In this document: positions 24,206-32,557 of the stretch, one piece after another
Position numbering within the stretch: position 1 is the first letter of the stretch
Layout: each line of letters begins with the position of its first letter
Virus record (IMG/VR): IMGVR_UViG_3300032954_000001
Location: 1-64,000 of that record
Strand: one strand, 5' to 3'
DNA from: a virus
DNA length: 64,000 bases
Notes under the pieces: model-generated
The model's input: only the letters and a program-made list of their open reading frames with translations
Told to the model about the DNA's origin: nothing
Databases searched by the model: none
Program-made: the position numbers and the translations under genes

Positions 24206-24712
24206 ATGGAACTCACCGACCGCGAATACTATCGAGCGCACATGGCGGAATATGCCAAAGACACGATGGTTCTGTCTTTCACGAAAACCAATCATCCCAG
24301 TTATCAGGCGATTCTTTCAATGGGCTCCCTTGCAGTTCCATTCTTACTTGAAGACGTGCAGTCACAGCACCCAGATGGATCATGGACGCCGGGAGAGCGG
24401 CAGTTCTCTTACTGGGGCGCAACTTCGTTGCTCTGGCAAATCACGGCAAAGTCAATTAACACACCGCCTGCTCCAATTCTGCCGGAGAAGGATCGTGGTC
24501 GGCTGGCTCCGATTCGCAAGTTGTGGGTGGACTGGGGGATCGCGAATGGCTACCTAACGCCGAATGACCCCAAGATTCCTCTTCGTTTCAATCAGGTTCA
24601 CCGCTTTGTGCCGAAGCGGTTCTTCGGGCTCCGCAATTACATCTGGCGTCTGACCACGCTGCCGAACAAGCATCGCATGAAACATTCATGGGACTACTGG
24701 AGAGCGATTTAA
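24206..24712 (+). CDS. Unknown protein, 168 aa
   Basis: Soluble, with YQAILSMGSLAVPFLLEDVQ, which looks like a single HEAT-type helical repeat, and a basic, aromatic C terminus. No family recognised. Confidence 0.6.
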   Translation: MELTDREYYRAHMAEYAKDTMVLSFTKTNHPSYQAILSMGSLAVPFLLEDVQSQHPDGSWTPGERQFSYWGATSLLWQITAKSINTPPAPILPEKDRGRLAPIRKLWVDWGIANGYLTPNDPKIPLRFNQVHRFVPKRFFGLRNYIWRLTTLPNKHRMKHSWDYWRAI

Positions 24713-24930
24713 TGGGTAACTTCAAGCCGTTCAAGATTCTTTTCTCCGGGATGGGTATCATTTTTCTTCTCATCCTTGGCTACCTCTTCCTGCACTGGGT
24801 CGGCGTACACGTCAGCTTCGTTGAGAGGCCGATTTCCGACAGCGACTTCAAGCAGTGGGTAATAGTCCTCCTCGTCGTCATCGCCTGCAAGAGCGGCGGC
24901 GATTGTAACTGCAACTGCAAGAAGGGCTGA
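24712..24930 (+). CDS. Small membrane protein with Cys tail, 72 aa
   Basis: TAATG overlap. Two hydrophobic helices (about residues 9-30 and 47-60) and a terminal CNCNCKKG. Unknown. Confidence 0.6.
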   Translation: MGNFKPFKILFSGMGIIFLLILGYLFLHWVGVHVSFVERPISDSDFKQWVIVLLVVIACKSGGDCNCNCKKG

Positions 24931-24931
24931 T

Positions 24932-25105
24932 ATGGCGCTCCATCTATACGAGACCAACGAGGGTTACATCTGCGACCACGGCAAGCCGGGATCGATGATG
25001 CTGGCTTCGGTCCCATTCATTGCTCACTGCGAAGAGTGCATCCGCAAGGCATTTGCTGAAGCTTTAGAGCGGACGTTGCGGGAAAACGGCTTCTCAACCC
25101 CTTAA
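24932..25105 (+). CDS. Small Cys/His protein, 57 aa
   Basis: ATG directly after the previous stop. ICDHG and HCEECIRKAFAEALE suggest one zinc site. Its TAA lies inside the hairpin before the next gene. Confidence 0.6.
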   Translation: MALHLYETNEGYICDHGKPGSMMLASVPFIAHCEECIRKAFAEALERTLRENGFSTP

Positions 25106-25116
25106 CTATAGGGGGT
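25097..25116 (+). promoter_or_regulatory. Hairpin overlapping stop codon and Shine-Dalgarno
   Basis: ACCCCTTA (25097-25104) pairs with TATAGGGGGT (from 25109), burying GGGGG upstream of ATG 25124 and containing the stop of the upstream gene; ribosomes finishing that gene would open it. Confidence 0.5.
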
Positions 25117-25123
25117 ACTTTTC

Positions 25124-25369
25124 ATGATCGCTGCTCTTTTGCTCTACTTTATCTCGCTGGCAATGCTCGGATTCACCGTGGGCTGTGGTGTTTATGCCTA
25201 CAAAAAGTCCACCACCTACAACCAGTTCATGAATGAACATCCGATTTTGGGTTGGACGGCTACGATCACGACAGCCGGACTGATTCTGTATGGAGAATTC
25301 CTGTTCCTTCTCTTGACGGTCGCCACGATCCTCGTTATGCTTGGACTAACCAATCTCGCAGTTCAGTAA
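25124..25369 (+). CDS. Small membrane protein, 81 aa
   Basis: Two to three hydrophobic helices (IAALLLYFISLAMLGFTVG, ILGWTATITTAGLILYG, FLLLTVATILVMLGL). Unknown. Confidence 0.65.
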   Translation: MIAALLLYFISLAMLGFTVGCGVYAYKKSTTYNQFMNEHPILGWTATITTAGLILYGEFLFLLLTVATILVMLGLTNLAVQ

Positions 25370-25380
25370 TAGGAGATCGA

Positions 25381-25617
25381 ATGCCAGCAGCAACGAAGGA
25401 TCACCGTAGCAAGAAGAACGCTCAGTCCCACGAGTCGCACCTTCGTCGGAAGCGTGAACTCAATGCCGCCAATACTACGGCGATTCAGTTCCAGCGCATC
25501 TATCGCATCAACTGTCTCAAGCAGCGCAAGGCAGAAGGTCGCCTGACCGAGAAGAACGAAAAAGAGATCGTCTCCCTCGGCATCACTACGGAAGTGCATC
25601 TCAAGAATGGCATCTGA
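25381..25617 (+). CDS. Unknown basic protein, 78 aa
   Basis: Shine-Dalgarno AGGAG at about 25371. Lys/Arg-rich (DHRSKKNAQSHESHLRRKR) and helical; might bind nucleic acid. Confidence 0.55.
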   Translation: MPAATKDHRSKKNAQSHESHLRRKRELNAANTTAIQFQRIYRINCLKQRKAEGRLTEKNEKEIVSLGITTEVHLKNGI

Positions 25618-25846
25618 ACTGGCAGTAATGCGGTTGGATCGCCTCCTCGATACTGAGGAGGGACGGCGGCTCCTGACTGATGCCGTGATGGAAATCATGC
25701 GGACACGCGCAACAGTCGATGTCGGGGCGGTTGCGGCGGATTTAGCTCCGATGCTGGATGCGCAGAAACTATCCTTCCTCGTGGAAGTGTTGCAGGAAGC
25801 CGCTCAACGTTCCGGAATCGCCATTACCCTCCCGAATCAAGCATGA
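25607..25846 (+). CDS. Unknown helical protein, 79 aa
   Basis: Overlaps both neighbours. Ala/Leu-rich helices. Unknown. Confidence 0.55.
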   Translation: MASELAVMRLDRLLDTEEGRRLLTDAVMEIMRTRATVDVGAVAADLAPMLDAQKLSFLVEVLQEAAQRSGIAITLPNQA

Positions 25847-26157
25847 CCACCGTCGTCCACGTCCGAAAATGCGATCCGCCTTTCGTCCAATTTACGTCCA
25901 ATTTCGTCTACATCGGACGAGACTTTGACGGGTTCAAAGATGAGGGTTTTGGAAATCCTTTCCATTTGGGTAAAGACGGGAACCGAAAAGAGGTATTAAG
26001 CAAATATAGGGCGTATGCCATTCACCGAATGCAGCACGACCCGGAGTTCTGGGCGCGAGTCAAGAACCTCAAGGACAAGACCCTCGGTTGCTGGTGTAAG
26101 CCTTATGATTGTCATGGAGATATTTTAGCGGAGTTGGCCTATGCGCTTTGGGTGTGA
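25843..26157 (+). CDS. DUF4326-like protein
   Basis: The pattern VYIGRD-x-GNPFHLGKDGNR and the closing LKDKTLGCWCKPYDCHGDILAEL is the DUF4326 signature as I know it: a small Cys-containing domain of unknown function common in phages. 104 aa, normal size. Confidence 0.75.
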   Translation: MTTVVHVRKCDPPFVQFTSNFVYIGRDFDGFKDEGFGNPFHLGKDGNRKEVLSKYRAYAIHRMQHDPEFWARVKNLKDKTLGCWCKPYDCHGDILAELAYALWV

Positions 26158-26320
26158 ACCGGGTGATGGAAGCATTCATATTATCCTAGAAAATGGGGAA
26201 AAACTCCCCCCTCAGTGGAACGTTCCCGGCGTCTCCGTCATGGAAGAAGTCGCCCCGATTTGCGGCGGCACGCAATACCGGATGATTAAGCAGGAGGACG
26301 AAATCCTTGCAACGACGTAA
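26141..26320 (+). CDS. Unknown protein, 59 aa
   Basis: Overlaps the DUF4326 gene. Its coding sequence carries GGAGG, the Shine-Dalgarno for the following TTG start. Unknown. Confidence 0.55.
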   Translation: MRFGCEPGDGSIHIILENGEKLPPQWNVPGVSVMEEVAPICGGTQYRMIKQEDEILATT

Positions 26321-27404
26321 TTTTCTTCGCGGTCTACTTCTCGCTCCGCTTGCCGGACTCTTCCCCACGTTCACGTGGGCTGAGGTCTGGAGCAAGTTCA
26401 CTAACTGGGTTCCGGTACGATCACTTTCCAAAACTGAGCAACAATCTGAAATGCTCGGTAAGCTACTCAAGACCGCTGGAGGTCGGCAATTGCTTGCCGC
26501 ATCTATCGGACCATCGATCCGCCGTCGTCGCGATTACACCAGTCTTATCCGCAAAGCGTTTCACACCCAAAATGATCCTGTCATTCGCAATGTGACAGAA
26601 CAGGATTTGTACGTTGTTGGTGAAGAGGGCGGCGATATTATCCGGGTGAGCAACCCCAAGATAATCAATTTCCCGACGTTCCGCATCGTAAGCAACCCGA
26701 TGATCCCGTACAGCGATGTCACCGGCAAGCGGTTCGACCTCGTCGCTCGTTGCCTCAACCTGTCCAAAGCAGAGATAGGTGCTTGCGAAGAGGGGTACAT
26801 GTTCGCCTTAATGAACGCTGCCGCCGAGGGAGCAAACGCCGGGGGTGCGGGGAATCCCGATCTCCAGTATGAAGAGAGTCTCGAATTCCTCGAACCGATG
26901 AAAGCGCAATTCGCCAAACAGGGCGTCAAAGAGATCAACTTTGCGTTTGTCCATCCTCGCGATTTCGTCACCTTACTCAAGAACCAGACGTTTATGAATC
27001 ACTTTGACCGGGAGACCAAACGTAGTTTCCTCAAAGCTGGCGTGATGGGTTACTACCAGTTGGCAGATAAAGGCGCAGTCACTTTCATTCAGAACCGTAA
27101 GGTCACATACGGATACATCTACATCACAGGCAACACTCCGGCGACCGAAACAGAACCAGCCGTTCACACTGGTTATGTCGTCGATCACGTTCCTCTGACC
27201 GTGCAATCGACAGATCGTCTTGATCTTGAACAGATCGGTTTCACGATCAGCGAAAAGGTCGGTTTCGCTTTGAATCCCATCGCCGTTCAACGTGTGAAGA
27301 TTGCAACAGACAAACCTGTTGTTGAGCCCGTGGATGAAGGTGATGATTTAGACAAGATTATCGACAAAACGGGCATCTACCCGTGGGCTGAAGTCAAAGC
27401 TTAA
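26307..27404 (+). CDS. Capsid-like protein with Tat-like leader (tentative)
   Basis: 365 aa from TTG 26307, with GGAGG 9 bases upstream. The N terminus MQRRNFLRGLLLAPLAGLFP matches a twin-arginine signal (RRxFLR plus hydrophobic stretch). The remainder, with DPVIRNVTEQDLYVVGEEGGDI, an Ala-rich long helix near 170-200 and the final IGFTISEKVGFALNPIAVQRVKI, resembles HK97-fold major capsid proteins. No other head gene is nearby. Both readings rest on pattern recognition; an exported or membrane-associated relative of a capsid protein would be unusual. Confidence 0.4.
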   Translation: MQRRNFLRGLLLAPLAGLFPTFTWAEVWSKFTNWVPVRSLSKTEQQSEMLGKLLKTAGGRQLLAASIGPSIRRRRDYTSLIRKAFHTQNDPVIRNVTEQDLYVVGEEGGDIIRVSNPKIINFPTFRIVSNPMIPYSDVTGKRFDLVARCLNLSKAEIGACEEGYMFALMNAAAEGANAGGAGNPDLQYEESLEFLEPMKAQFAKQGVKEINFAFVHPRDFVTLLKNQTFMNHFDRETKRSFLKAGVMGYYQLADKGAVTFIQNRKVTYGYIYITGNTPATETEPAVHTGYVVDHVPLTVQSTDRLDLEQIGFTISEKVGFALNPIAVQRVKIATDKPVVEPVDEGDDLDKIIDKTGIYPWAEVKA

Positions 27405-27410
27405 CGGCTA

Positions 27411-27437
27411 CCTGTATCTCTGATGAGGGGGTACAGG
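27411..27437 (+). promoter_or_regulatory. Hairpin over the Shine-Dalgarno
   Basis: CCTGTATCTC (27411-27420) pairs with GGGGTACAGG (27428-27437), 10 pairs including G-T. GGGGG is the Shine-Dalgarno of GTG 27441. Confidence 0.5.
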
Positions 27438-27440
27438 ACC

Positions 27441-27635
27441 GTGTCAATCATTCGTATCGACAATCCAAAAATCTTCATCGGGCTCAGTCCCGATGAAGCC
27501 TCTAGCCAGATCAAATCGTGCGAGTACGACGTTCGCATAATCAACAAACTGGTGCCCTATAAGCCGGACTACGATCCGCTGCGTATCTGCCTCATTGTGG
27601 AGAAAGATAAGGTGATCGATGCTTTTGTCGGCTAA
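27441..27635 (+). CDS. Small protein, possible I78 peptidase-inhibitor-like
   Basis: GTG 27441 chosen for GGGGG spaced 9 bases upstream (ATG 27423 is the alternative). 64 aa; YDVRIINKLVPYKPDYDPLRICLIVEKDKVIDAF recalls the I78 inhibitor core (VR...DYRPDRL.V.VD..G.V). Tentative. Confidence 0.5.
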   Translation: MSIIRIDNPKIFIGLSPDEASSQIKSCEYDVRIINKLVPYKPDYDPLRICLIVEKDKVIDAFVG

Positions 27636-27660
27636 ACTGTTGATTTTTAAGCCATAAAAT

Positions 27661-27692
27661 CCTAACCAAAATCGTCTCCAAGCTGGTAGGAT
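27661..27692 (+). promoter_or_regulatory. Phage-type promoter for a leaderless mRNA
   Basis: CCTAACCAAA at 27661-27670, TAGGAT at 27687-27692 inside GCTGGTAGGATATG. ATG 27699 begins 6 bases after the -10. Confidence 0.68.
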
Positions 27693-27698
27693 ATGGGC

Positions 27699-27980
27699 AT
27701 GAATGCTTATGTTCTCACCCAGATGGAGATGACGGGCGATGGTGAACAAGCTCACGTCGTCACGCGCAACCGCAGCGTTACGTTTGATGTCGAGAAGGCT
27801 CAGGCATGGGCGAATCAAGGTGTCGATTTCGATTACGAAACCTTCGACATCACCACCGAGTCTATCGTCGCCGACGCGACCGGGCAACTCTCTCAAGCCA
27901 TCGGTGAGGTCAAACAGCAAGCCATCGACTTGGGACAGGCATTCGATGAGGTAAATCGTTTGATCCGGGAGTTGAAATGA
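27699..27980 (+). CDS. Unknown protein, 93 aa
   Basis: Start placed at 27699, the position equivalent to other genes with this promoter; ATG 27693 is in frame and inside the promoter end. The C-terminal half is a coiled coil (LSQAIGEVKQQAIDLGQAF). Unknown. Confidence 0.6.
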   Translation: MNAYVLTQMEMTGDGEQAHVVTRNRSVTFDVEKAQAWANQGVDFDYETFDITTESIVADATGQLSQAIGEVKQQAIDLGQAFDEVNRLIRELK

Positions 27981-28192
27981 GAACTGCGTGGGCAATCCTC
28001 TTCACCTTCGGAATTTTCCTCGCCGTCGCTGCCGTCCTGTTCATGATGGGCTTCGGCGCTTCCCGGTTGCCGGGCCCAGTCGGTGACCCCTTCTATTTCC
28101 GGCGTCGTAAAGCCGGGAATATTCTCTTCGGCATCGGCCTCATCTGCATCACGATCTCAGCGGCAATCATTTCTTTCGGGGTGCCGCGATGA
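27977..28192 (+). CDS. Two-helix membrane protein, 71 aa
   Basis: ATGA overlap. Helices at about residues 4-27 and 49-67 with a basic loop (FYFRRRKAG). Confidence 0.65.
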   Translation: MRTAWAILFTFGIFLAVAAVLFMMGFGASRLPGPVGDPFYFRRRKAGNILFGIGLICITISAAIISFGVPR

Positions 28193-28362
28193 GTTTCGCA
28201 CGCCAAAAACTTCTTGAAGTCAAGAAAGAGTTCGGCGAACTCGTGAAGGTACTTCACGACGATTGCGTATGCGTGCGTCCAGAATGCGGATGCGAAACAT
28301 CTCGTCCGATTAACCGTATCCATGATCTGATCCAAGAACTTGAGGGAGAAATCCATGAGTAA
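28189..28362 (+). CDS. Unknown small protein, 57 aa
   Basis: Helix-CVCVRPECGCET-helix arrangement, likely one metal site. Overlaps both neighbours. Confidence 0.55.
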   Translation: MSFARQKLLEVKKEFGELVKVLHDDCVCVRPECGCETSRPINRIHDLIQELEGEIHE

Positions 28363-29098
28363 ACGCAAAGGAAACGTCCACCCGATTCTCGATCAGTTCG
28401 GTGAGAAACTTTCGCCGTTCTCATTCGACCGCCTGTACGGTGAGGAGAAGTATCGCCTCCAGAACATGGTGCTCAACATGGCGGATTTCCCGGCTGAGTA
28501 CGAAGAGGGTGTCGATCAGGTGTTCTCGATCTATGCCGACCGTGCGCACACACAATGGTGGGCTGCCGCAAGTCTGGTGGAAAGTACGTCATCCGGCGAT
28601 GCGTGGTTTAACGGCGTCTCGCATGACGACTTCCTGAAATTCGCAGGCAAGCTGTTCGGCGCTCTGAACAACCACCGCAAGTGCACCGGGGACGCTCTCA
28701 CCTACAAAGCGTACCAGTACGCAAACGAATACGAACTCCGCTACAAGGAACTCTACGGCTCCATCGCCCTATCGGGTATGTGGCGTGGGCGCGAGGACGA
28801 GTTTGAAGGTGATGAGTACCGCCGTTTCCTCGACCTGAGCATTGCGACTGACAAGTGGGCACAGAAGCAGGCGATGGAGGAAGTCGTACCATTGCCCATC
28901 ACCGGGGCACTGATGATCCGCATGACCAACGTATCGAGCGGCTATCCCTGCCCGGTGCTCATCGGCGTGATCCAGAAATCGAAGCTGCCGCGATACAATG
29001 GCGGCGGGCCGCTGATCGAATACCCGAAGATGCGCTACGGTATGGACATCTACGGTGGGCATCTGGACGAGTTAGAAGGTTTCTACCGGAGGGGTTAA
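28355..29098 (+). CDS. Unknown protein, 247 aa
   Basis: Overlap ATGAGTAA with the preceding stop. Soluble, mixed alpha/beta, aromatic-rich. No family recognised. Confidence 0.65.
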   Translation: MSKRKGNVHPILDQFGEKLSPFSFDRLYGEEKYRLQNMVLNMADFPAEYEEGVDQVFSIYADRAHTQWWAAASLVESTSSGDAWFNGVSHDDFLKFAGKLFGALNNHRKCTGDALTYKAYQYANEYELRYKELYGSIALSGMWRGREDEFEGDEYRRFLDLSIATDKWAQKQAMEEVVPLPITGALMIRMTNVSSGYPCPVLIGVIQKSKLPRYNGGGPLIEYPKMRYGMDIYGGHLDELEGFYRRG

Positions 29099-29099
29099 A

Positions 29100-29300
29100 T
29101 TGTTCCGATTCTTCGCTCTTTCGCTGATCTATCTGATTTTGATTTTCATCGCCCTCCCCCTGTGGTTGGAGGCGTTGCTGACACACAACCATCAGGAGTT
29201 GTGGTGGGCGAGTGTCGTAATCATCGCCGGACTTTTATCGTTGCCGTTCGAGTGGCAGCGTGCGAAAAAGGTCGGAATTATTGGCTGGCGTCCTCGGTAG
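29100..29300 (+). CDS. Two-helix membrane protein, 66 aa
   Basis: TTG start; hydrophobic helices (ALSLIYLILIFIALPLWLEALL and WWASVVIIAGLLSLPF). Unknown. Confidence 0.55.
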   Translation: MFRFFALSLIYLILIFIALPLWLEALLTHNHQELWWASVVIIAGLLSLPFEWQRAKKVGIIGWRPR

Positions 29301-29301
29301 G

Positions 29302-29312
29302 GATGGTATAAT
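29302..29312 (+). promoter_or_regulatory. Extended -10 promoter element
   Basis: ATGG-TATAAT with TATAAT at 29307-29312, followed by a GGAGG leader to ATG 29330. No CCAAA or TTGACA element upstream. Confidence 0.5.
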
Positions 29313-29329
29313 CTGGCTGGAGGAAACGT

Positions 29330-29596
29330 ATGGAGATAGCCGAAGCATACCGCGACACCCGCGAGTTGACGCCGGAACTTCTGCTTGAACTCACGCAGTC
29401 GTATGAGTACCATGAAACCGACATGCACACCGGGTATCACACCGATTTGTGCGTAACCGAACGGGATATCGAGGTCATGGCTGAGTCGATGAAGAGCATC
29501 CTGTTCTTCGTGACGCCTGCATGTATGAGAGCGGCGATGGAACTGGCGCGGGATCGAGGTAAGCTGATCGGCAGCCGCCGTTGGCTTAAGGAATAA
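29330..29596 (+). CDS. Unknown protein, 88 aa
   Basis: GGAGG 12 bases upstream. Helical, acidic first half. Unknown. Confidence 0.6.
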   Translation: MEIAEAYRDTRELTPELLLELTQSYEYHETDMHTGYHTDLCVTERDIEVMAESMKSILFFVTPACMRAAMELARDRGKLIGSRRWLKE

Positions 29597-29597
29597 C

Positions 29598-29819
29598 ATG
29601 GCAAACATCAGCGAGGTCGGTCGCGACATCGGCTCCATGCTGTTCGGTCTGGGTGTGGCGATGGCCGTTGGCACCATAGCGGGGCTGCTTTTCTATCGGG
29701 CATACCCGGCGTTCGGGTCTGGCAATGCGGTAGGAATCGGTTTTGTGCTCGGCGGCGGTGCGGGGCTGGCTCTCGGTTCCCTGACATGGATGTTCATTCA
29801 ATGGTCGAACAAGGAATAG
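29598..29819 (+). CDS. Two-helix Gly-rich membrane protein, 73 aa
   Basis: Helices LFGLGVAMAVGTIAGLLFY and AVGIGFVLGGGAGLALGSL with small-residue packing motifs, so it may oligomerise in the membrane. Confidence 0.6.
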   Translation: MANISEVGRDIGSMLFGLGVAMAVGTIAGLLFYRAYPAFGSGNAVGIGFVLGGGAGLALGSLTWMFIQWSNKE

Positions 29820-29821
29820 CG

Positions 29822-30070
29822 ATGGCTCAGATGCGAGTAGCGAGGAACGGCTGGATCGACGATCAGGGGCGCGTTCTTGCTCTGTTCGGCAATCCGGATG
29901 CCTCCCAGTTTCTTTTCGACCTTCTAACCGACGAACAGGCACAAAAGTTTCTGGAGTTCATGAAAGAAAACGCCTTCGTCCGGCAACAGGTTTGCTCTGA
30001 ATGCCAGACCGAACTGTTCGCCGGAAACAACATCTGCCCCAAGTGTGGGCTCGACAACGAGGACAAGTAA
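29822..30070 (+). CDS. Zinc-ribbon-tailed protein, 82 aa
   Basis: Helical N-terminal half and C-terminal CSECQTELFAGNNICPKCG. TAATG overlap with the next gene. Confidence 0.6.
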   Translation: MAQMRVARNGWIDDQGRVLALFGNPDASQFLFDLLTDEQAQKFLEFMKENAFVRQQVCSECQTELFAGNNICPKCGLDNEDK

Positions 30071-30267
30071 TGGCGATGGAAGGCTGGAACTGGATACACG
30101 GCTCCCCAAAGTGGCACTATTTCTTGGAAGATGGTCGAGCGATTTGTCGTAAGTGGATGACGTTTGGTGATAACTCCGACGCTCAGCAGGGCAACGATAC
30201 CAGCCCGGACAATTGCAAAGCGTGCCGGAAGGCTCTGGAGAAGAGGGCGGCAAAGGCGGCGAAATGA
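30070..30267 (+). CDS. Small phage protein, 65 aa
   Basis: WNWIHGSPKWHYFLEDGRAICRKW and CKACRKALE resemble a small-protein type common in phages (K-W-H-Y-F then C). Function unknown. Confidence 0.6.
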   Translation: MAMEGWNWIHGSPKWHYFLEDGRAICRKWMTFGDNSDAQQGNDTSPDNCKACRKALEKRAAKAAK

Positions 30268-30572
30268 AGCAGACGCAAATTCAGGAAATGTCGCGGATGC
30301 GAAAAGCAGTCGAACTTGCCGAGCAGAACTTGGCTCGGAAGCGCACGTCTCTCATTATCCTGCGGAACAAATGCGATCACCGCTTCTCCAATCGCCGGAG
30401 CGCAATGAAAGTCATGTCCACGCACAACGACCGCACTTGCGGGGGCTGGAAAGAGTGTGCTGTCTGTGCCGGAGAACTACCGGAGACCTTCGTCGAGGTC
30501 TGTCGCATCTGTCAACATCATGGCGAAGAATTCAGGGAACAACCGCCGCTGGCAAAACCAATCAGGCTGTAA
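30264..30572 (+). CDS. Helical Cys-rich protein, 102 aa
   Basis: N-terminal coiled coil, then CDHRF, CGGWKECAVC and CRICQHHGEEF, at least one zinc site. ATGA overlap. Confidence 0.6.
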   Translation: MKQTQIQEMSRMRKAVELAEQNLARKRTSLIILRNKCDHRFSNRRSAMKVMSTHNDRTCGGWKECAVCAGELPETFVEVCRICQHHGEEFREQPPLAKPIRL

Positions 30573-30581
30573 GGGGGATTT

Positions 30582-31526
30582 ATGGGAACAAGGGCGAAAA
30601 TCGCGGCAACCGCGAAGCTGGCGAAAAAGGGCAATACTCTGGTCTATGAGAACCGGAAGCAAGACCCGATTCGTTGGGATATTTCTACGCCGGAACTTCG
30701 GGCGAAAGGTTTTCTCGAACTGTTCGAGTTCCTCAAGCGAACATGGAAGGTTTATACCTGCGGCTTCTGGGGAACGTCCGACCGCGAGAAGATCGTGCAG
30801 AAAGATTTGTATCAGCAGGCGTGCGCAGGAGACGCCAAAGCAGCCGAGAAGTTGCTGACCATGCGCATCGACTATGAGTACGAAAACTGGTACATCCTCG
30901 ACGCTCCGGCTGCCGCCAAGGGTGAACCCAAGAAGGTGCTGGCACGCCGTTCAAACCCGGTCTACGTAAAAGACATTCGCCGTCAGGATTCCTCCGGACG
31001 CTACTCGTTCGAGTTGAGCAATGGGGAAGAGATCGAGATGATGTATGTCCCGGTCAACACGACCCGTCAGAATTGGGAGAACGGTTGGCTGATCCATCAC
31101 TTCCTGATCGACAGTTTCTACGAGAAGCTTGGTCGTGACAAGGACAACGAGAAACTGGTTGAGGAACTCCTGTCGCACATGAACTACATGCGCATGACCC
31201 TCTACTACACTCTGCATCCGGAGCAGATGCCTCTCGGCAAGTCGCTTCCGATCTGGCAGAACCGTTCCATCTCGGCGGCTGAGGGACTGATCGAGCGTCA
31301 TGGCGGCAACCCGGTCGAGAAGTTGAAGGACAAAAAGGTTCGCCCGACCGATCTCCAGAAGGCGCAGAACGCCGTCAGCGGCTTAATTCTCCAATTGGAG
31401 AGCCTGATTGGTTGCGTAAAGCGCATCAAGCAGGGCAAGTATGATCTGGACACCTTCCACGATCACGATCTGAGCCGTTACGAGGAGAAGATCGAGGAAA
31501 TCAAGAAGGGCATGATCGAGGACTAA
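30582..31526 (+). CDS. Unknown protein, 314 aa
   Basis: One of the longer unknowns here. Basic N terminus, helical, aromatic middle (FLELFEFLKRTWKVYTCGFWG), long C-terminal helices. No family recognised. Confidence 0.7.
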   Translation: MGTRAKIAATAKLAKKGNTLVYENRKQDPIRWDISTPELRAKGFLELFEFLKRTWKVYTCGFWGTSDREKIVQKDLYQQACAGDAKAAEKLLTMRIDYEYENWYILDAPAAAKGEPKKVLARRSNPVYVKDIRRQDSSGRYSFELSNGEEIEMMYVPVNTTRQNWENGWLIHHFLIDSFYEKLGRDKDNEKLVEELLSHMNYMRMTLYYTLHPEQMPLGKSLPIWQNRSISAAEGLIERHGGNPVEKLKDKKVRPTDLQKAQNAVSGLILQLESLIGCVKRIKQGKYDLDTFHDHDLSRYEEKIEEIKKGMIED

Positions 31527-31738
31527 TGCCGGACCGGAAGTACGAGCCTCGCGATTTCGTGATTGTCCGTGTCTCCAAGAAGCGGTGGAGAATCGCAGTC
31601 CTCCGGCTATCCGGGGAGAAGCTGCAAGCGGACTACATCACCGGGAAGTTCAAGTCGCAGGCTCGTGCTGCCGAAGCACTGAAAACGTGGAACAACAGTG
31701 CGTATGGCATTCAATACGGAGAGTACGCGGAGGCGTGA
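31526..31738 (+). CDS. Unknown protein, 70 aa
   Basis: TAATG overlap. Basic beta start (FVIVRVSKKRWRIAVL). Unknown. Confidence 0.6.
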   Translation: MPDRKYEPRDFVIVRVSKKRWRIAVLRLSGEKLQADYITGKFKSQARAAEALKTWNNSAYGIQYGEYAEA

Positions 31739-31739
31739 T

Positions 31740-32306
31740 ATGGGTCTTTTTCCGAGCAACATGATCGCAGAAGAAGTTAACGGCGGTGTCAAGGTGTTCG
31801 CCAACGTCGCCCGTCGCATCGCACGCGACAACCCGGAGTATCCCTACAAGTCCATCCTCCTGCCTGAGGCTCCGCAGATCGTTCAAGAGGTTAAGGACAT
31901 CATCATTGCGGAATTGGTTGAGGCTGGCATTCCGCACAAAATGAATGGCGAAGGCGTATGCGGGATGTTCGACATGTCTTTTGACGACGTAGAAAGTCTC
32001 CGTATGTCCAACGGCTACTTCCCGGAAGTTCCGTCGAAGCTGATCGGTTTTTACAACAAGTGGAAATTTGAGCGACGTTGGTATTACTATGTAGCAGAGG
32101 GTGCCGGAATCCCTCCGGAATTCGCCATCCCGTTCGACAAAGAATGGGGTCGTCAGGTCAGAGTTCACGGTGACTGCGGTTGCCGTGGGGCGGAATTTTG
32201 GGGAGAAGGCTTCGGGATCGACATGTATCACATCGATACTCCCGCAGGTTTGAAAGCATTCATCGGGCTCCTCGATAAGGTTTACAAACCACATCCGCGA
32301 GAGTAA
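31740..32306 (+). CDS. Unknown protein, 188 aa
   Basis: Soluble, mixed alpha/beta, with HGDCGCRGAEFWGEGFGIDMYHID near the C terminus. Unknown. Confidence 0.65.
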   Translation: MGLFPSNMIAEEVNGGVKVFANVARRIARDNPEYPYKSILLPEAPQIVQEVKDIIIAELVEAGIPHKMNGEGVCGMFDMSFDDVESLRMSNGYFPEVPSKLIGFYNKWKFERRWYYYVAEGAGIPPEFAIPFDKEWGRQVRVHGDCGCRGAEFWGEGFGIDMYHIDTPAGLKAFIGLLDKVYKPHPRE

Positions 32307-32307
32307 C

Positions 32308-32553
32308 GTGAAGCTGTCTAAGATCGGTATAGGTGCAATGATCGTCGCCGCTGGCGGCGGTGTCCTCTGGTTAATCTCCCACTGCAATCACAAATTCACC
32401 CGCCCGTTCAGCAACACCCCGTGGCGTCGAAAGCAGACCTACGTGGTATGCATCAAATGCGGCGGGGAGTACGAGTACGACGCTGAACTCATGGAAGTCG
32501 GCAAACGGCTACCGAATATCGTTGACTCGGCTCCGAAACATACCGTAATCTAG
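32308..32553 (+). CDS. Membrane-anchored zinc protein, 81 aa
   Basis: GTG start. One helix (IGAMIVAAGGGVLWLI) then HCNHKF..CIKCGGEYEY. Unknown. Confidence 0.55.
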   Translation: MKLSKIGIGAMIVAAGGGVLWLISHCNHKFTRPFSNTPWRRKQTYVVCIKCGGEYEYDAELMEVGKRLPNIVDSAPKHTVI

Positions 32554-32557
32554 GGAC

